Positions 47,633 through 57,974 of a stretch of DNA of 64,000 nt are shown here, in pieces. The translations under genes were made by a program, and so were the position numbers. Source of the DNA: Xanthomarina sp. F2636L (GTDB lineage: Bacteria; Bacteroidota; Bacteroidia; Flavobacteriales; Flavobacteriaceae); contig NZ_JAPMLM010000074.1 in NCBI RefSeq assembly GCF_026410195.1, forward strand, positions 36,001 through 100,000, given 5' to 3'. The notes beneath the pieces were generated by a model, which saw only the letters and a list, made by a program, of their open reading frames with translations, made no database searches and had not been told where the DNA came from. Positions within the stretch are counted from its first letter, which is position 1. Each line of letters begins with the position of its first letter.

Positions 47633-48153
47633 TAATTAATACGTTGAAGTAAATATTCGTTTTTATAAGAACCATCTACATAGTTCCAATCTTTTTTTAA
47701 TCCTATTATTTGAAATTTGTGCTTTGAAAACAACTTGAGACTGGCTTCATTCTCTTCAGAAATATTACAATACAATTGATGTATATTTAAATGAGTTTTA
47801 CAGTAATTTATCAATAATTCTAAAGCTTCATTTCCAATGCCTTTTTGTCTTTCAGAGGTTTCCTTAACAAGTATCCCTACTCCTGCTCTACTGTTTTTAA
47901 AATCAAAATCAAATAGATCAATCATTCCGAGCGCAATATTACTATAATTTGAAATAACTAAACGCAATTGTTTCACTTCAAAAATATCTTTATGCGCATT
48001 TTCTAAATATTCTTTAATTATAAATCTGGAATAAGGTGTTTGTGTTCCACTTATCTCCCAAACAGATTCATCATTTTCTATGGCATGAATAAACTCCATG
48101 TCTTCAGGTTCTAAAGCTCTTAAATATATATCGTTTCCTTTTAGTGTTACCAT
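47632..48153 (-). CDS. GNAT-family N-acetyltransferase (RimJ/RimL-like)
   Basis: A 173-aa acyltransferase resembling RimJ/RimL-type or SpeG-type enzymes. It opens with LKGNDIYLRALEPEDMEFIH, has the acetyl-CoA segment ERQKGIGNEALELLINYC near 101-118 and ends with a NEASLKLFSKHKFQ helix. The substrate is unknown. It overlaps dapF by 7 bases and mltG by one base. Confidence 0.87.
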   Translation of the reverse strand: MVTLKGNDIYLRALEPEDMEFIHAIENDESVWEISGTQTPYSRFIIKEYLENAHKDIFEVKQLRLVISNYSNIALGMIDLFDFDFKNSRAGVGILVKETSERQKGIGNEALELLINYCKTHLNIHQLYCNISEENEASLKLFSKHKFQIIGLKKDWNYVDGSYKNEYLLQRIN

Positions 48154-48926
48154 GAAATAGTACCTTTAAAAACATAAGTTGCTGGTCCTATAAGCCAAAT
48201 ACGCCTGTAGACATCATCTTTCTTTTCAAAAGAAACCTGTAGTTTTCCTCCTTTGGTTTCAAGACTTACTAGATTATTTTTTGTTTCCCCGGTTTCAAAC
48301 ATCGCTAAAGCAACTGCTGTTACTCCTGTACCACAAGACAAGGTTTCATCCTCTACTCCTCGCTCATACGTTCTAACCTGAAAACTATCTTTAGAAAGCT
48401 TTTTTACAAAATTAACGTTAGTTCCTATTTCATTATAAGGTTGTCCATATCGTATTTTTGAACCAACTTCTTTAATTGCTAAGTCGTTTAAATTAGTTTC
48501 AAGCTGTACATGATGGGGTGACCCCGTATTTAAAAACACATGTTTTTGATGATTTTCAACCGAAAATACATCCTGCATTTGAAGTTTTATCAACTCGCCT
48601 TCAATTATAGCATGATGTAACCCATCTATAGCTTTAAAAGATGTTTTGTCTTGAATAATCCCTAACTGCTTGGCAAAAGCTGTAATACAACGTCCTCCAT
48701 TACCACACATAGAACTTTCATTTCCATCTGCATTATAATAGACCATTTTAAAGTCACATTCAGGATGGTTCTCTAACAAGATAAGACCATCTGCTCCTAT
48801 GCCAAAACGTCTGTCGCATAGTTTGGCAATAAATTTGGTATTGTTTTTGTCAAAATGTTGTTGACGATTATCAATCATCACAAAATCGTTGCCTGTTCCT
48901 TGATATTTGTAAAATGGTTGTTCCAT
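48147..48926 (-). CDS. dapF: Diaminopimelate epimerase
   Basis: Interconverts LL- and meso-diaminopimelate for lysine and peptidoglycan. The 259-aa protein has both active-site cysteines: SSMCGNGGRC near 69-78 and TLSCGTGVTA near 206-215. The KYQGTGNDFVMID N-terminal block is typical. I start at the ATG at 48926; a TTG two codons earlier (48932) adds nothing. It heads the dapF-GNAT-mltG-DUF2279 group. Confidence 0.95.
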   Translation of the reverse strand: MEQPFYKYQGTGNDFVMIDNRQQHFDKNNTKFIAKLCDRRFGIGADGLILLENHPECDFKMVYYNADGNESSMCGNGGRCITAFAKQLGIIQDKTSFKAIDGLHHAIIEGELIKLQMQDVFSVENHQKHVFLNTGSPHHVQLETNLNDLAIKEVGSKIRYGQPYNEIGTNVNFVKKLSKDSFQVRTYERGVEDETLSCGTGVTAVALAMFETGETKNNLVSLETKGGKLQVSFEKKDDVYRRIWLIGPATYVFKGTISW

Positions 48927-49079
48927 AAGCAAGGCAAATATATGAATTAAAGACGGTTTATTATCATGTTAAACACACGTTAAATAGTGCGTTAAAAATC
49001 GTTAAAAGTTAAAAACCGATTCAATAAACAATTAATTTTAATCGTTAATAATTTACAAACCCATTAAATCTAATTAAAA

Positions 49080-50492
49080 ATGAAAAAAATAGCAACATTA
49101 GTCTTAGTTTCTGTGTTAGGTGGAGCTATCACCCTTTCTGCCTACAAGTTTTTTTTAGAAAACAATCATACAAATAGTAATTCCCAAATTGAAAATTCTA
49201 CTACACCCTTTCCGGTTAGTCATGTTTCTAATTCGAGTTTTATTCCAGAAAATAGCATAGATTTTACAAGTGCAGCCGAAAAAACAATTCATACAGTTGT
49301 GCACGTAAAAAACACAACAACTGGGAATTCTGGTCAAATGACTTTTGAAGATTTATTCTATGGAAGATCTCCTCAACGTTCTCAAGTGGGATCTGGTTCT
49401 GGTGTCATAATTTCGCCAGACGGTTATATTATAACTAACAACCACGTAATTGCAGGCTCTAATGAGTTGACCGTAACCCTCAATAATAATAGTACGTATA
49501 ATGCTAAAATAATAGGATCGGACAATAAAACAGACATCGCATTATTAAAAATTGAAACCGATGAGGATTTACCGTATACTACTTTTGGAGATAGCGATCA
49601 GGCAAGAATTGGAGAGTGGGTTTTAGCAGTTGGAAACCCATTTAATTTAACCTCTACAGTAACAGCTGGAATTATTAGTGCAAAATCTAGAGATTTAACT
49701 GGAGGTAGAAGCACCCAGTCTTTTATCCAAACAGATGCAGCTGTAAATCCAGGGAATTCTGGTGGTGCTTTAGTGAATTCTAATGGAGATTTAATAGGAA
49801 TCAATACAGCTATTTCCTCACAAACAGGGTCTTATATTGGCTACTCATTTGCAGTACCTAGTAATATTGCTCGAAAAGTTATAGAAGATATTATTGAATA
49901 TGGCAATGTACAAAACGGGGTTCTAGGAGTAACAGGAGGAGCTCTAAACAGTGGTTTCGCTGAAAGATTGAGTGTTAATGAAACTGAAGGTTTCTATGTG
50001 GATTCTGTTGAAGAAAATTCTGGTGCTTTTGAAGCCGGTTTAGAGACTGGAGATATCATCAAAAAAATTGATCATGTTAAAATTTCGAAATTTTCAGATT
50101 TAACAGGTTATCTAAGTACCAAACGACCAGACGACGTTGTAAAAATAACCTATTTAAGAAATGGTTCTTTAAAAGAAATCCCTGTAACTTTAGCTAGAAA
50201 CCAAAGCTATACCATTCCAAAATTAGGTGTTGTAAAAAATGCAACCAAAACAGAATTAAAGAAATACAATACGCCAAATGGGGTTAAAATTTCCAGACTA
50301 GGCCAAAGCTACTCTAAATATTTAAGAGCTAATGGGGTTCAAGAAGGAGACATTGTTACATCAATCAATAATAATAAAGTATATAATGTAGAGGATGTTC
50401 AAGAAATTATAAAAAACAAATCGGCTTATGAGCCCTTAAGAATTGAGCTTATAAACTCCAATGGCGAAGTGGAACGCTATAACTTCAATTAA
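49080..50492 (+). CDS. HtrA/DegQ-type serine protease
   Basis: A 470-aa periplasmic quality-control protease. A signal or anchor helix (about 4-22) leads to a trypsin-like domain with the catalytic triad His122 (TNNHVIA), Asp152 (TDIALL) and Ser227 (NPGNSGGA). Two PDZ domains follow (about 285-375 and 390-465). All catalytic residues are present. It is monocistronic: a 147-base upstream gap and a strong terminator downstream. Confidence 0.95.
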   Translation: MKKIATLVLVSVLGGAITLSAYKFFLENNHTNSNSQIENSTTPFPVSHVSNSSFIPENSIDFTSAAEKTIHTVVHVKNTTTGNSGQMTFEDLFYGRSPQRSQVGSGSGVIISPDGYIITNNHVIAGSNELTVTLNNNSTYNAKIIGSDNKTDIALLKIETDEDLPYTTFGDSDQARIGEWVLAVGNPFNLTSTVTAGIISAKSRDLTGGRSTQSFIQTDAAVNPGNSGGALVNSNGDLIGINTAISSQTGSYIGYSFAVPSNIARKVIEDIIEYGNVQNGVLGVTGGALNSGFAERLSVNETEGFYVDSVEENSGAFEAGLETGDIIKKIDHVKISKFSDLTGYLSTKRPDDVVKITYLRNGSLKEIPVTLARNQSYTIPKLGVVKNATKTELKKYNTPNGVKISRLGQSYSKYLRANGVQEGDIVTSINNNKVYNVEDVQEIIKNKSAYEPLRIELINSNGEVERYNFN

Positions 50493-50514
50493 TAGGAGTT
50501 AATGATTAAATATC

Positions 50515-50540
50515 AATCCTTCAGAAAAATCTGAAGGATT
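50515..50540 (+). terminator. Terminator of the HtrA gene
   Basis: AATCCTTCAGA and TCTGAAGGATT pair perfectly around AAAA, followed by TTTATTTT. Confidence 0.85.
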
Positions 50541-50581
50541 TTTATTTTAAAAAAAGGAAGCTAAATACGACTAAAATATCT

Positions 50582-50589
50582 TATTTTTG
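50582..50589 (+). promoter_or_regulatory. -7 box for the GAPDH gene
   Basis: TATTTTTG matches TAnnTTTG, with a leader of about 65-70 bases before the GAPDH ATG. No TTG is seen at the -33 position. Confidence 0.4.
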
Positions 50590-50660
50590 CAAGCAAATTC
50601 AACAAGGTAATATACTAAGTTGAAGAGTTATTTAACAACACACACTAAAAATTAATTACA

Positions 50661-52109
50661 ATGAGTTTTAATGAGACTTATGAAAGCGAATTAGCTTTTC
50701 AAGCAGATAGAAGAAAAGCAACAGTAGAATTTATTAAAATTGTAAGCGACCTTTGGTACGACAAATCTATTGAATTGGTTATTTTTAGAAACCAATTAAT
50801 TGATAGAAATGTAAGCCAAATTTTAACCCTACATGAATATGCTGGCGAATTTGTTCAAAAACCTATCTCTATTTTCGATTCTGTTGAAATTGCACAAGCT
50901 ATTCAAACCTTAGACTTGCCACCAGCAAAACTAGATATAGGTAAATTAACTTACGAATTTCATTTAGAAGAAAAAAAATTCAGTAATGCTTTAGCTTTTG
51001 TAGCAGATAAACTTAAGGATGCTAACAAAAATAACATCATCAAACCCAAAGATGTCGTTCTTTATGGTTTTGGTAGAATTGGCCGTTTAGTAGCTAGAGA
51101 ATTAATAACTTTTACCGGAAAAGGAAGTCAACTGCGTTTAAGAGCCATTGTAACTCGTGGTATTATAGATCAAACTGTATTAGAAAAAAGAGCCTCATTA
51201 CTAAGAAATGATTCTGTTCACGGAGATTTTCCTGGAACTGTTGTTGCCGATTTAGAAAATAGTGCTTTAATTATTAACGGAACTACAGTAAAAATTATTT
51301 CTGCTAATAATCCTGAGGATATTGATTATACAGCTTATGGCATTAACAATGCTCTTGTGATTGATAATACGGGAGCTTTTAGAGATCAAGAAGCTTTAAG
51401 CAGACATTTGGCTTCAAAAGGTGCTGATAAAGTATTGCTTACTGCTCCTGGAAAAGGAGTTCCAAATATTGTACATGGAGTTAACCATCTAGATCATAAT
51501 CCAGATAAAGTAGATATTTTTTCTGCAGCATCTTGTACAACCAATGCCATTACACCTATTTTAAAAGCTGTTGAAGATTCTCTTGGTGTAAAAAGTGGTC
51601 ACCTAGAAACCATTCATGCTTATACCAACGACCAAAATTTAGTAGATAACTTCCATAAAAAATACCGTCGTGGACGTGCTGCTGCATTAAATATGGTTAT
51701 TACAGAAACTGGAGCTGGAAGTGCTGTAGCAAAAGCTTTACCTGCTTTAGAAGGGAAACTAACGTCTAATGCGATTCGTGTTCCAGTACCAAATGGTTCT
51801 TTAGCGATACTATGTTTAGAATTAGATAAAGAAACATCTGTTGAAGGCATCAATACCATCATTAAAAAATATGCTCTTGAAGGCGATTTAGTTGAACAGA
51901 TTAAATATGAATTAAGCGACGAGCTTGTTTCTAGTGATATTGTTGGAAGCTCTGCTCCTGCTATTTACGATAGTAAAGCTACCATTGTTAGAAAAGACGG
52001 TAAAAATGTCTTGCTATATATCTGGTACGATAACGAATATGGCTACAGTCATCAAGTTATTAGATTGGCAAAACACATTGCTAAAGTGAGACGCTATACA
52101 TATTATTAG
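50661..52109 (+). CDS. Glyceraldehyde-3-phosphate dehydrogenase, long form
   Basis: Oxidises glyceraldehyde 3-phosphate with NAD(P)+. At 482 aa it is longer than the usual 335 aa. An N-terminal extension of about 130 residues, helical and without a recognised domain, precedes the Rossmann fold (YGFGRIGRLVARE, GFGRIG at 136-141). The active-site Cys292 lies in SAASCTTNAITPI. The long form is known in Bacteroidetes. The N-terminal addition could affect assembly or regulation; this is inference. It is monocistronic, with its own promoter box and terminator. Confidence 0.95.
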   Translation: MSFNETYESELAFQADRRKATVEFIKIVSDLWYDKSIELVIFRNQLIDRNVSQILTLHEYAGEFVQKPISIFDSVEIAQAIQTLDLPPAKLDIGKLTYEFHLEEKKFSNALAFVADKLKDANKNNIIKPKDVVLYGFGRIGRLVARELITFTGKGSQLRLRAIVTRGIIDQTVLEKRASLLRNDSVHGDFPGTVVADLENSALIINGTTVKIISANNPEDIDYTAYGINNALVIDNTGAFRDQEALSRHLASKGADKVLLTAPGKGVPNIVHGVNHLDHNPDKVDIFSAASCTTNAITPILKAVEDSLGVKSGHLETIHAYTNDQNLVDNFHKKYRRGRAAALNMVITETGAGSAVAKALPALEGKLTSNAIRVPVPNGSLAILCLELDKETSVEGINTIIKKYALEGDLVEQIKYELSDELVSSDIVGSSAPAIYDSKATIVRKDGKNVLLYIWYDNEYGYSHQVIRLAKHIAKVRRYTYY

Positions 52110-52147
52110 TCGTTTAGACATCCAAAATAATATTCCATTCGTATATA

Positions 52148-52175
52148 AAAAAGCCTCGCAATAGTGAGGCTTTTT
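52148..52175 (+). terminator. Terminator of the GAPDH gene
   Basis: AAAAAGCCTC (52148-52157) and GAGGCTTTTT (52166-52175) form a 10-bp stem with an 8-base loop, ending in a T-run. Confidence 0.85.
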
Positions 52176-52250
52176 CATAATAGGTATTTAAAACCAAACT
52201 TAATTCCTTATTTTCGTAATTATAAACATTCAAAAAACAACTAATCCCAA

Positions 52251-52877
52251 ATGAATATTTTTAAATTATCCTTGTTTTCATTATGTATCGCCCTTTTTTC
52301 AATTAGTACCTACGCTCAAGAAAATAGTGATGAGGACGATGAACTATCTTTAAACAATAGCACGATTGATAATCAATTTGAATATGTCCTTAAAAAATCT
52401 GGCGATTTTAGAGGTACAAACGGTTCGATGTATGAAGCTGTTAAACGCAGCATGCTTACAACCTTACAAGCACATACAAACGATTCTTTAAATACGTTCA
52501 GAAAAAATTTAGCAGATACCCAAACCATAGTAAATACCCAAGCCAAAGAAATTACAGATTTAAAAGCAAATCTTACTAATACACAGGCTACTTTAGACAA
52601 AACCAATAACGAAAAAAACAGCATGGCCTTATTTGGTTTACAAATGAGCAAATCCAGCTATAATGTATTAATGTGGTCTATTATTGGCATCTTATTAGTG
52701 TTGTTAATCTTATTTATATATAAATTTAAAAACAGTAATTTAGTTACTAAGGAAGCTAAAATGGCTCTGGATGAAATTGAAGATGAATTCGATGAACATA
52801 GAAAAGTTGCCTTAGAGAGAGAACAAAAAGTAAGACGGCAACTGCAAGACGAATTGAACAAACAAAAAGGGATTTAA
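52251..52877 (+). CDS. Membrane protein with periplasmic coiled coil, function unknown
   Basis: A 208-aa protein with a signal peptide (1-22, ends STYAQ). A predicted coiled coil lies at about 75-125 (DTQTIVNTQAKEITDLKANL and onward), a single membrane helix at about 140-160, and a charged, helix-forming cytoplasmic tail. Its position before trmD has led similar genes to be labelled as a tRNA methyltransferase. Nothing in the sequence supports that: no SAM or trefoil-knot motif is present. A structural or envelope role is possible. It has its own strong terminator and so is not cotranscribed with trmD. Confidence 0.78.
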   Translation: MNIFKLSLFSLCIALFSISTYAQENSDEDDELSLNNSTIDNQFEYVLKKSGDFRGTNGSMYEAVKRSMLTTLQAHTNDSLNTFRKNLADTQTIVNTQAKEITDLKANLTNTQATLDKTNNEKNSMALFGLQMSKSSYNVLMWSIIGILLVLLILFIYKFKNSNLVTKEAKMALDEIEDEFDEHRKVALEREQKVRRQLQDELNKQKGI

Positions 52878-52903
52878 AAACTAAAACCTTTTTAAATATT
52901 TTT

Positions 52904-52933
52904 AAAATCTGTAAATTCATTTTTACAGATTTT
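52904..52933 (+). terminator. Terminator of the coiled-coil membrane protein gene
   Basis: AAAATCTGTAAA and TTTACAGATTTT form a perfect 12-bp stem with a 6-base loop, followed by a T-run, 27 bases past the stop. Confidence 0.85.
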
Positions 52934-53068
52934 TTTTATTCCATATGCCTTATTAAATACGTTTCAACAAATTTATTTAGCTACCATCTAAATCCATTTA
53001 AGGTTTATGATATTGATAAGTTTACAAAACTTCCAATTCAAACCTAAAATTTCCTAAAACATTTCAAG

Positions 53069-53076
53069 TATATTTG
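53069..53076 (+). promoter_or_regulatory. -7 box for trmD
   Basis: TATATTTG matches TAnnTTTG, 18 bases before the trmD ATG. Confidence 0.5.
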
Positions 53077-53094
53077 CTGTCCTAAAGTCTTATC

Positions 53095-53772
53095 ATGCGT
53101 ATCGATATTATAACTGTTTTACCAGAATTACTTAAAAGTCCGTTTGAAGCTTCTATTTTAAAAAGAGCTATTGATGCTGGCTTGGTGGAAGTACATTTTC
53201 ATAATTTAAGAGACTTTACAACAGACAACTATAAAACCATAGACGATTACCAATTTGGTGGTGGAGCTGGTATGGTTATGATGATAGAACCCATAGACAA
53301 GTGCATTACAAAATTAAAATCTGAAAGAAATTACGACGAAGTTATTTATATGACTCCAGATGGCGAAACTTTAAACCAAGGCATTGCCAATCAATTATCT
53401 TTAAAAGAAAACATTATCATACTTTGCGGACATTATAAAGGAGTTGACCAACGAGTGCGTGATCAATTTATAACACGGGAAATCTCAATTGGAGATTACG
53501 TGCTTTCTGGTGGAGAGCTAGGAGCTGCTGTATTGTGTGACTCCATAATTAGATTAATCCCTGGAGTTTTAGGGAATGAAACATCTGCCTTAACAGACTC
53601 TTTTCAGGACAACTTATTAGCACCACCAATATATACGCGCCCAAGAGACTATAAAGGATGGCAAGTTCCAGAAGTATTATTTAGTGGGAATTTTCCTAAA
53701 ATTGAAAAATGGCGAGAAGAAAAAGCCTACGAAAACACCATAAACAGGCGTCCTGACTTATTAGATGAATAA
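53095..53772 (+). CDS. trmD: tRNA (guanine37-N1)-methyltransferase
   Basis: Methylates N1 of guanosine 37 in tRNAs, preventing +1 frameshifts. The 225-aa SPOUT-fold protein has [12 protein letters not shown] at the start, [17 protein letters not shown] near 50-66, and the knot region [18 protein letters not shown] (about 111-128) and [18 protein letters not shown] (129-146). All are typical. It is followed by rplS, as in many bacteria, but with a separate promoter. Confidence 0.97.
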   Translation: MRIDIITVLPELLKSPFEASILKRAIDAGLVEVHFHNLRDFTTDNYKTIDDYQFGGGAGMVMMIEPIDKCITKLKSERNYDEVIYMTPDGETLNQGIANQLSLKENIIILCGHYKGVDQRVRDQFITREISIGDYVLSGGELGAAVLCDSIIRLIPGVLGNETSALTDSFQDNLLAPPIYTRPRDYKGWQVPEVLFSGNFPKIEKWREEKAYENTINRRPDLLDE

Positions 53773-53798
53773 AAAAGTTATTAATTATTCATTTTTAA

Positions 53799-53828
53799 TT
53801 GTTCATTTTTAATTATTAACTATCTTTG
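53799..53828 (+). promoter_or_regulatory. Promoter of rplS
   Basis: TTG (53799-53801) is separated by 19 bases from TATCTTTG (53821-53828), an excellent match to the Bacteroidetes -33/-7 consensus. Confidence 0.7.
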
Positions 53829-53830
53829 CA

Positions 53831-53902
53831 GCCAATTTCGGGTTAACCTCTGGCGAGAATCGTGGATGTTGTTTCGAACTAATTATAAATAAATTTAAAG
53901 AT
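53831..53902 (+). promoter_or_regulatory. Structured leader of rplS
   Basis: Between the -7 box and the ATG is about 70 bases with small pairings: GGTTAACC (53841-53848), CGA-GAA-TCG (53854-53862) and GTTTCGAAC (53871-53879). This resembles an autoregulatory ribosomal-protein leader, as is known for L19 in Bacillus, but the fold here is unproven. Confidence 0.35.
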
Positions 53903-54256
53903 ATGGAATCTTTAGTAAAATTTGTACAAGACGAATTTGTAACAAAAAAAGATTTTCCAGAATTCAAAGCTGGAGACACAATTACTGTATACTACGAAAT
54001 TAGAGAAGGAGAAAAAGTTCGTACTCAGTTTTTTAGAGGTGTAGTAATTCAAAAAAGAGGCTCTGGAGCTTCTGAAACATTTACCATTAGAAAAATGTCT
54101 GGAACTATAGGTGTAGAACGTATTATGCCTGTAAACATGCCAGCCTTACAGAAAATTGAAGTGAATAAAAAAGGTAAAGTTCGTAGAGCTCGTATCTATT
54201 ACTTCAGAGGTCTTACTGGTAAAAAAGCAAGAATTAAAGAAAGTATGAAACGTTAA
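53903..54256 (+). CDS. rplS: 50S ribosomal protein L19
   Basis: A ribosomal protein at the 30S-50S interface. The 117-aa sequence has FKAGDTITVYYEIREGEK near 22-39, RVQ-type residues in GVVIQKRGSG and a basic C-terminus (KVRRARIYYFRGLTGKKARI, about 92-111). Complete. It has its own promoter, a structured leader and a strong terminator. Confidence 0.98.
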   Translation: MESLVKFVQDEFVTKKDFPEFKAGDTITVYYEIREGEKVRTQFFRGVVIQKRGSGASETFTIRKMSGTIGVERIMPVNMPALQKIEVNKKGKVRRARIYYFRGLTGKKARIKESMKR

Positions 54257-54275
54257 TAAACGTTTAATAACCTTG

Positions 54276-54301
54276 AAAAGCCCTGTTTTAACAGGGCTTT
54301 T
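54276..54301 (+). terminator. Terminator of rplS
   Basis: AAAAGCCCTGT and ACAGGGCTTTT pair perfectly around TTTA, followed by a T-run. Confidence 0.88.
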
Positions 54302-54304
54302 TTT

Positions 54305-54902
54305 ATTAACAAAAGTTAATAACTAATGTTTATAATTGGTTGATATCTAATGTGTTAAAATTCTTGAAATAACCATCTATCTAACGTATCTTAGTAAAAG
54401 AATTTATAAACAACGTATAGTTGGTTTTATGAAAATGAATTAGTTATAAACTCTTTAAAGAAACGTTCTTTATTTTAATTGTTTTTTGAGGTTTTAAGGT
54501 ATCATGTGTATGCATGCTTAACCAAAAAATCATGATACTATTAATAGTGTTGGTTGTTTAGACACTCAATATCTTGAAATAGTTGAAAGTTTTTAAAAAT
54601 TGTATCAGCGAAAGTAAATATTATTTAAGAAAACAATGATGGCTGTGTTGCACGTTGTTAAAACGATGTACAATAAGAAAATCATCAAGAAAAATAATTT
54701 ATAAGAAATTTTTATACAGCAGGTCAATACATTTTGAAAGCTGCATAAAACGAATGTTTCTATTGAAATAGTAACACTTGAATTGAAAAGGTGTAAATGA
54801 AAGTTTATACTTTGGTAGCAATACCAAATTAGATCATGTTAAACTATTTCAAAGAAAGCCATATCAGATATAGATTTAGGTCTATTGTGATATGGCTTTT
54901 GT
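54305..54902 (+). other. Structured non-coding gap, possible ncRNA locus
   Basis: About 600 bases without a credible ORF. They contain several inverted repeats: GTATCATG/CATGATAC (54499-54506 and 54531-54538), a perfect palindrome ACTATTAATAGT (54537-54548), and a 7-bp hairpin TTTGGTA-GCAA-TACCAAA with a GNRA loop (54811-54828). The strong terminator-like hairpin at 54855-54899 follows. No known RNA family is recognised. A transcript ending at 54899 is possible; its 5' end is unknown. Confidence 0.35.
54855..54899 (+). terminator. Terminator-like hairpin before the pentapeptide gene
   Basis: AAAGCCATATCA and TGATATGGCTTT pair perfectly over 12 bp, with a nested ATAGA/TCTAT stem. TTGTTTTTAT follows. 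No annotated gene ends just before it on the plus strand, so it may end an RNA from the preceding gap. Confidence 0.65.
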
Positions 54903-54926
54903 TTTTATATAAACTTCCTATCTTTG
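54899..54926 (+). promoter_or_regulatory. Promoter of the pentapeptide-repeat gene
   Basis: TTG (54899-54901) and TATCTTTG (54919-54926) with 17 bases between them. The TTG overlaps the end of the preceding terminator hairpin. Confidence 0.55.
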
Positions 54927-54950
54927 TCTACTAAGAATACATCCATAAAA

Positions 54951-55523
54951 ATGAACCTTCCTCTTATAATAGACCAAGACTTTAAAAAAATTGATTATAC
55001 CAAAAAAGAATTACTAAAAGCAGAATATGATAGCTGTCGTTTTATAGATTGTAATTTCTCAGAAACTTATCTTTCAAACATCACCTTTACAGACTGTAAG
55101 TTTATAAATAGCAACTTAAGTAGTATTAAAGTTAAAAACACGACGTTTAAAGATGCTGTTTTTACAGAATGTAAGCTGCTTGGCGTGTTGTTTAACGACT
55201 GCAATCCGTTTTTAATGTCATTTACTTTTAATAAATCTAATCTCAACTTTTCTTCATTTTACAAGTGTAATCTAAACAAAACCAATTTTAATACCTGCAC
55301 TTTAGAAAACATCGATTTCTCTGAAACCAACTTAAGTCAGGCTAAATTTATAGAGTGTAATTTAAATAAAAGTGTCTTCAATAATTCCAATTTAGAGAAA
55401 GCTGATTTTAGATCTTCATATAATTTTTATATCAACCCTGAATTAAATAGCTTAAAGCAAGCTAAATTCTCTAAAGAAGGTGCTTTAAATCTATTAAAAT
55501 CTTATAATCTTGACATAGAATAA
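54951..55523 (+). CDS. Pentapeptide-repeat protein
   Basis: A 190-aa protein made mostly of pentapeptide repeats: runs of A(D/N)LxX-like units with Phe or Leu at the centre, for example CRFID CNFSE, then CKFIN SNLSS, and later ENIDF SETNL SQAKF. They are predicted to form a right-handed quadrilateral beta-helix. Cys often takes the first position. There is no signal peptide. Some relatives (Qnr, MfpA) protect DNA gyrase, but nothing here shows that. I start at the ATG at 54951; an upstream non-ATG extension would run through the promoter box. Confidence 0.88.
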   Translation: MNLPLIIDQDFKKIDYTKKELLKAEYDSCRFIDCNFSETYLSNITFTDCKFINSNLSSIKVKNTTFKDAVFTECKLLGVLFNDCNPFLMSFTFNKSNLNFSSFYKCNLNKTNFNTCTLENIDFSETNLSQAKFIECNLNKSVFNNSNLEKADFRSSYNFYINPELNSLKQAKFSKEGALNLLKSYNLDIE

Positions 55524-55616
55524 TCTAAATTAGCAACAGACAATTCACTTTTTTATCAACTTGATAAAACATGCCTATTTAAAGGACTCTTCATTAAAAA
55601 ACTGTATATAATTTCA

Positions 55617-55624
55617 TATATTTG
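55617..55624 (+). promoter_or_regulatory. -7 box for the isocitrate dehydrogenase gene
   Basis: TATATTTG matches TAnnTTTG with a leader of about 45 bases before the ATG. No clear TTG at -33. Confidence 0.42.
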
Positions 55625-55655
55625 CATGGCTTAAAAAACAAGCAAATTCTATTAA

Positions 55656-57899
<2,244 letters not shown>

Positions 57900-57921
57900 T
57901 TTAAAATAATATTTTGTTAAT

Positions 57922-57947
57922 AAAAGCTCCTTCTAGGGGCTTTTTTT
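57922..57947 (+). terminator. Terminator of the isocitrate dehydrogenase gene
   Basis: AAAAGCTCC (57922-57930) and GGGGCTTTT (57936-57944) pair with one G-T, loop TTCTA, then a T-run. Confidence 0.75.
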
Positions 57948-57974
57948 ATAACTTTAGTCAAAATTACTCTTTTA

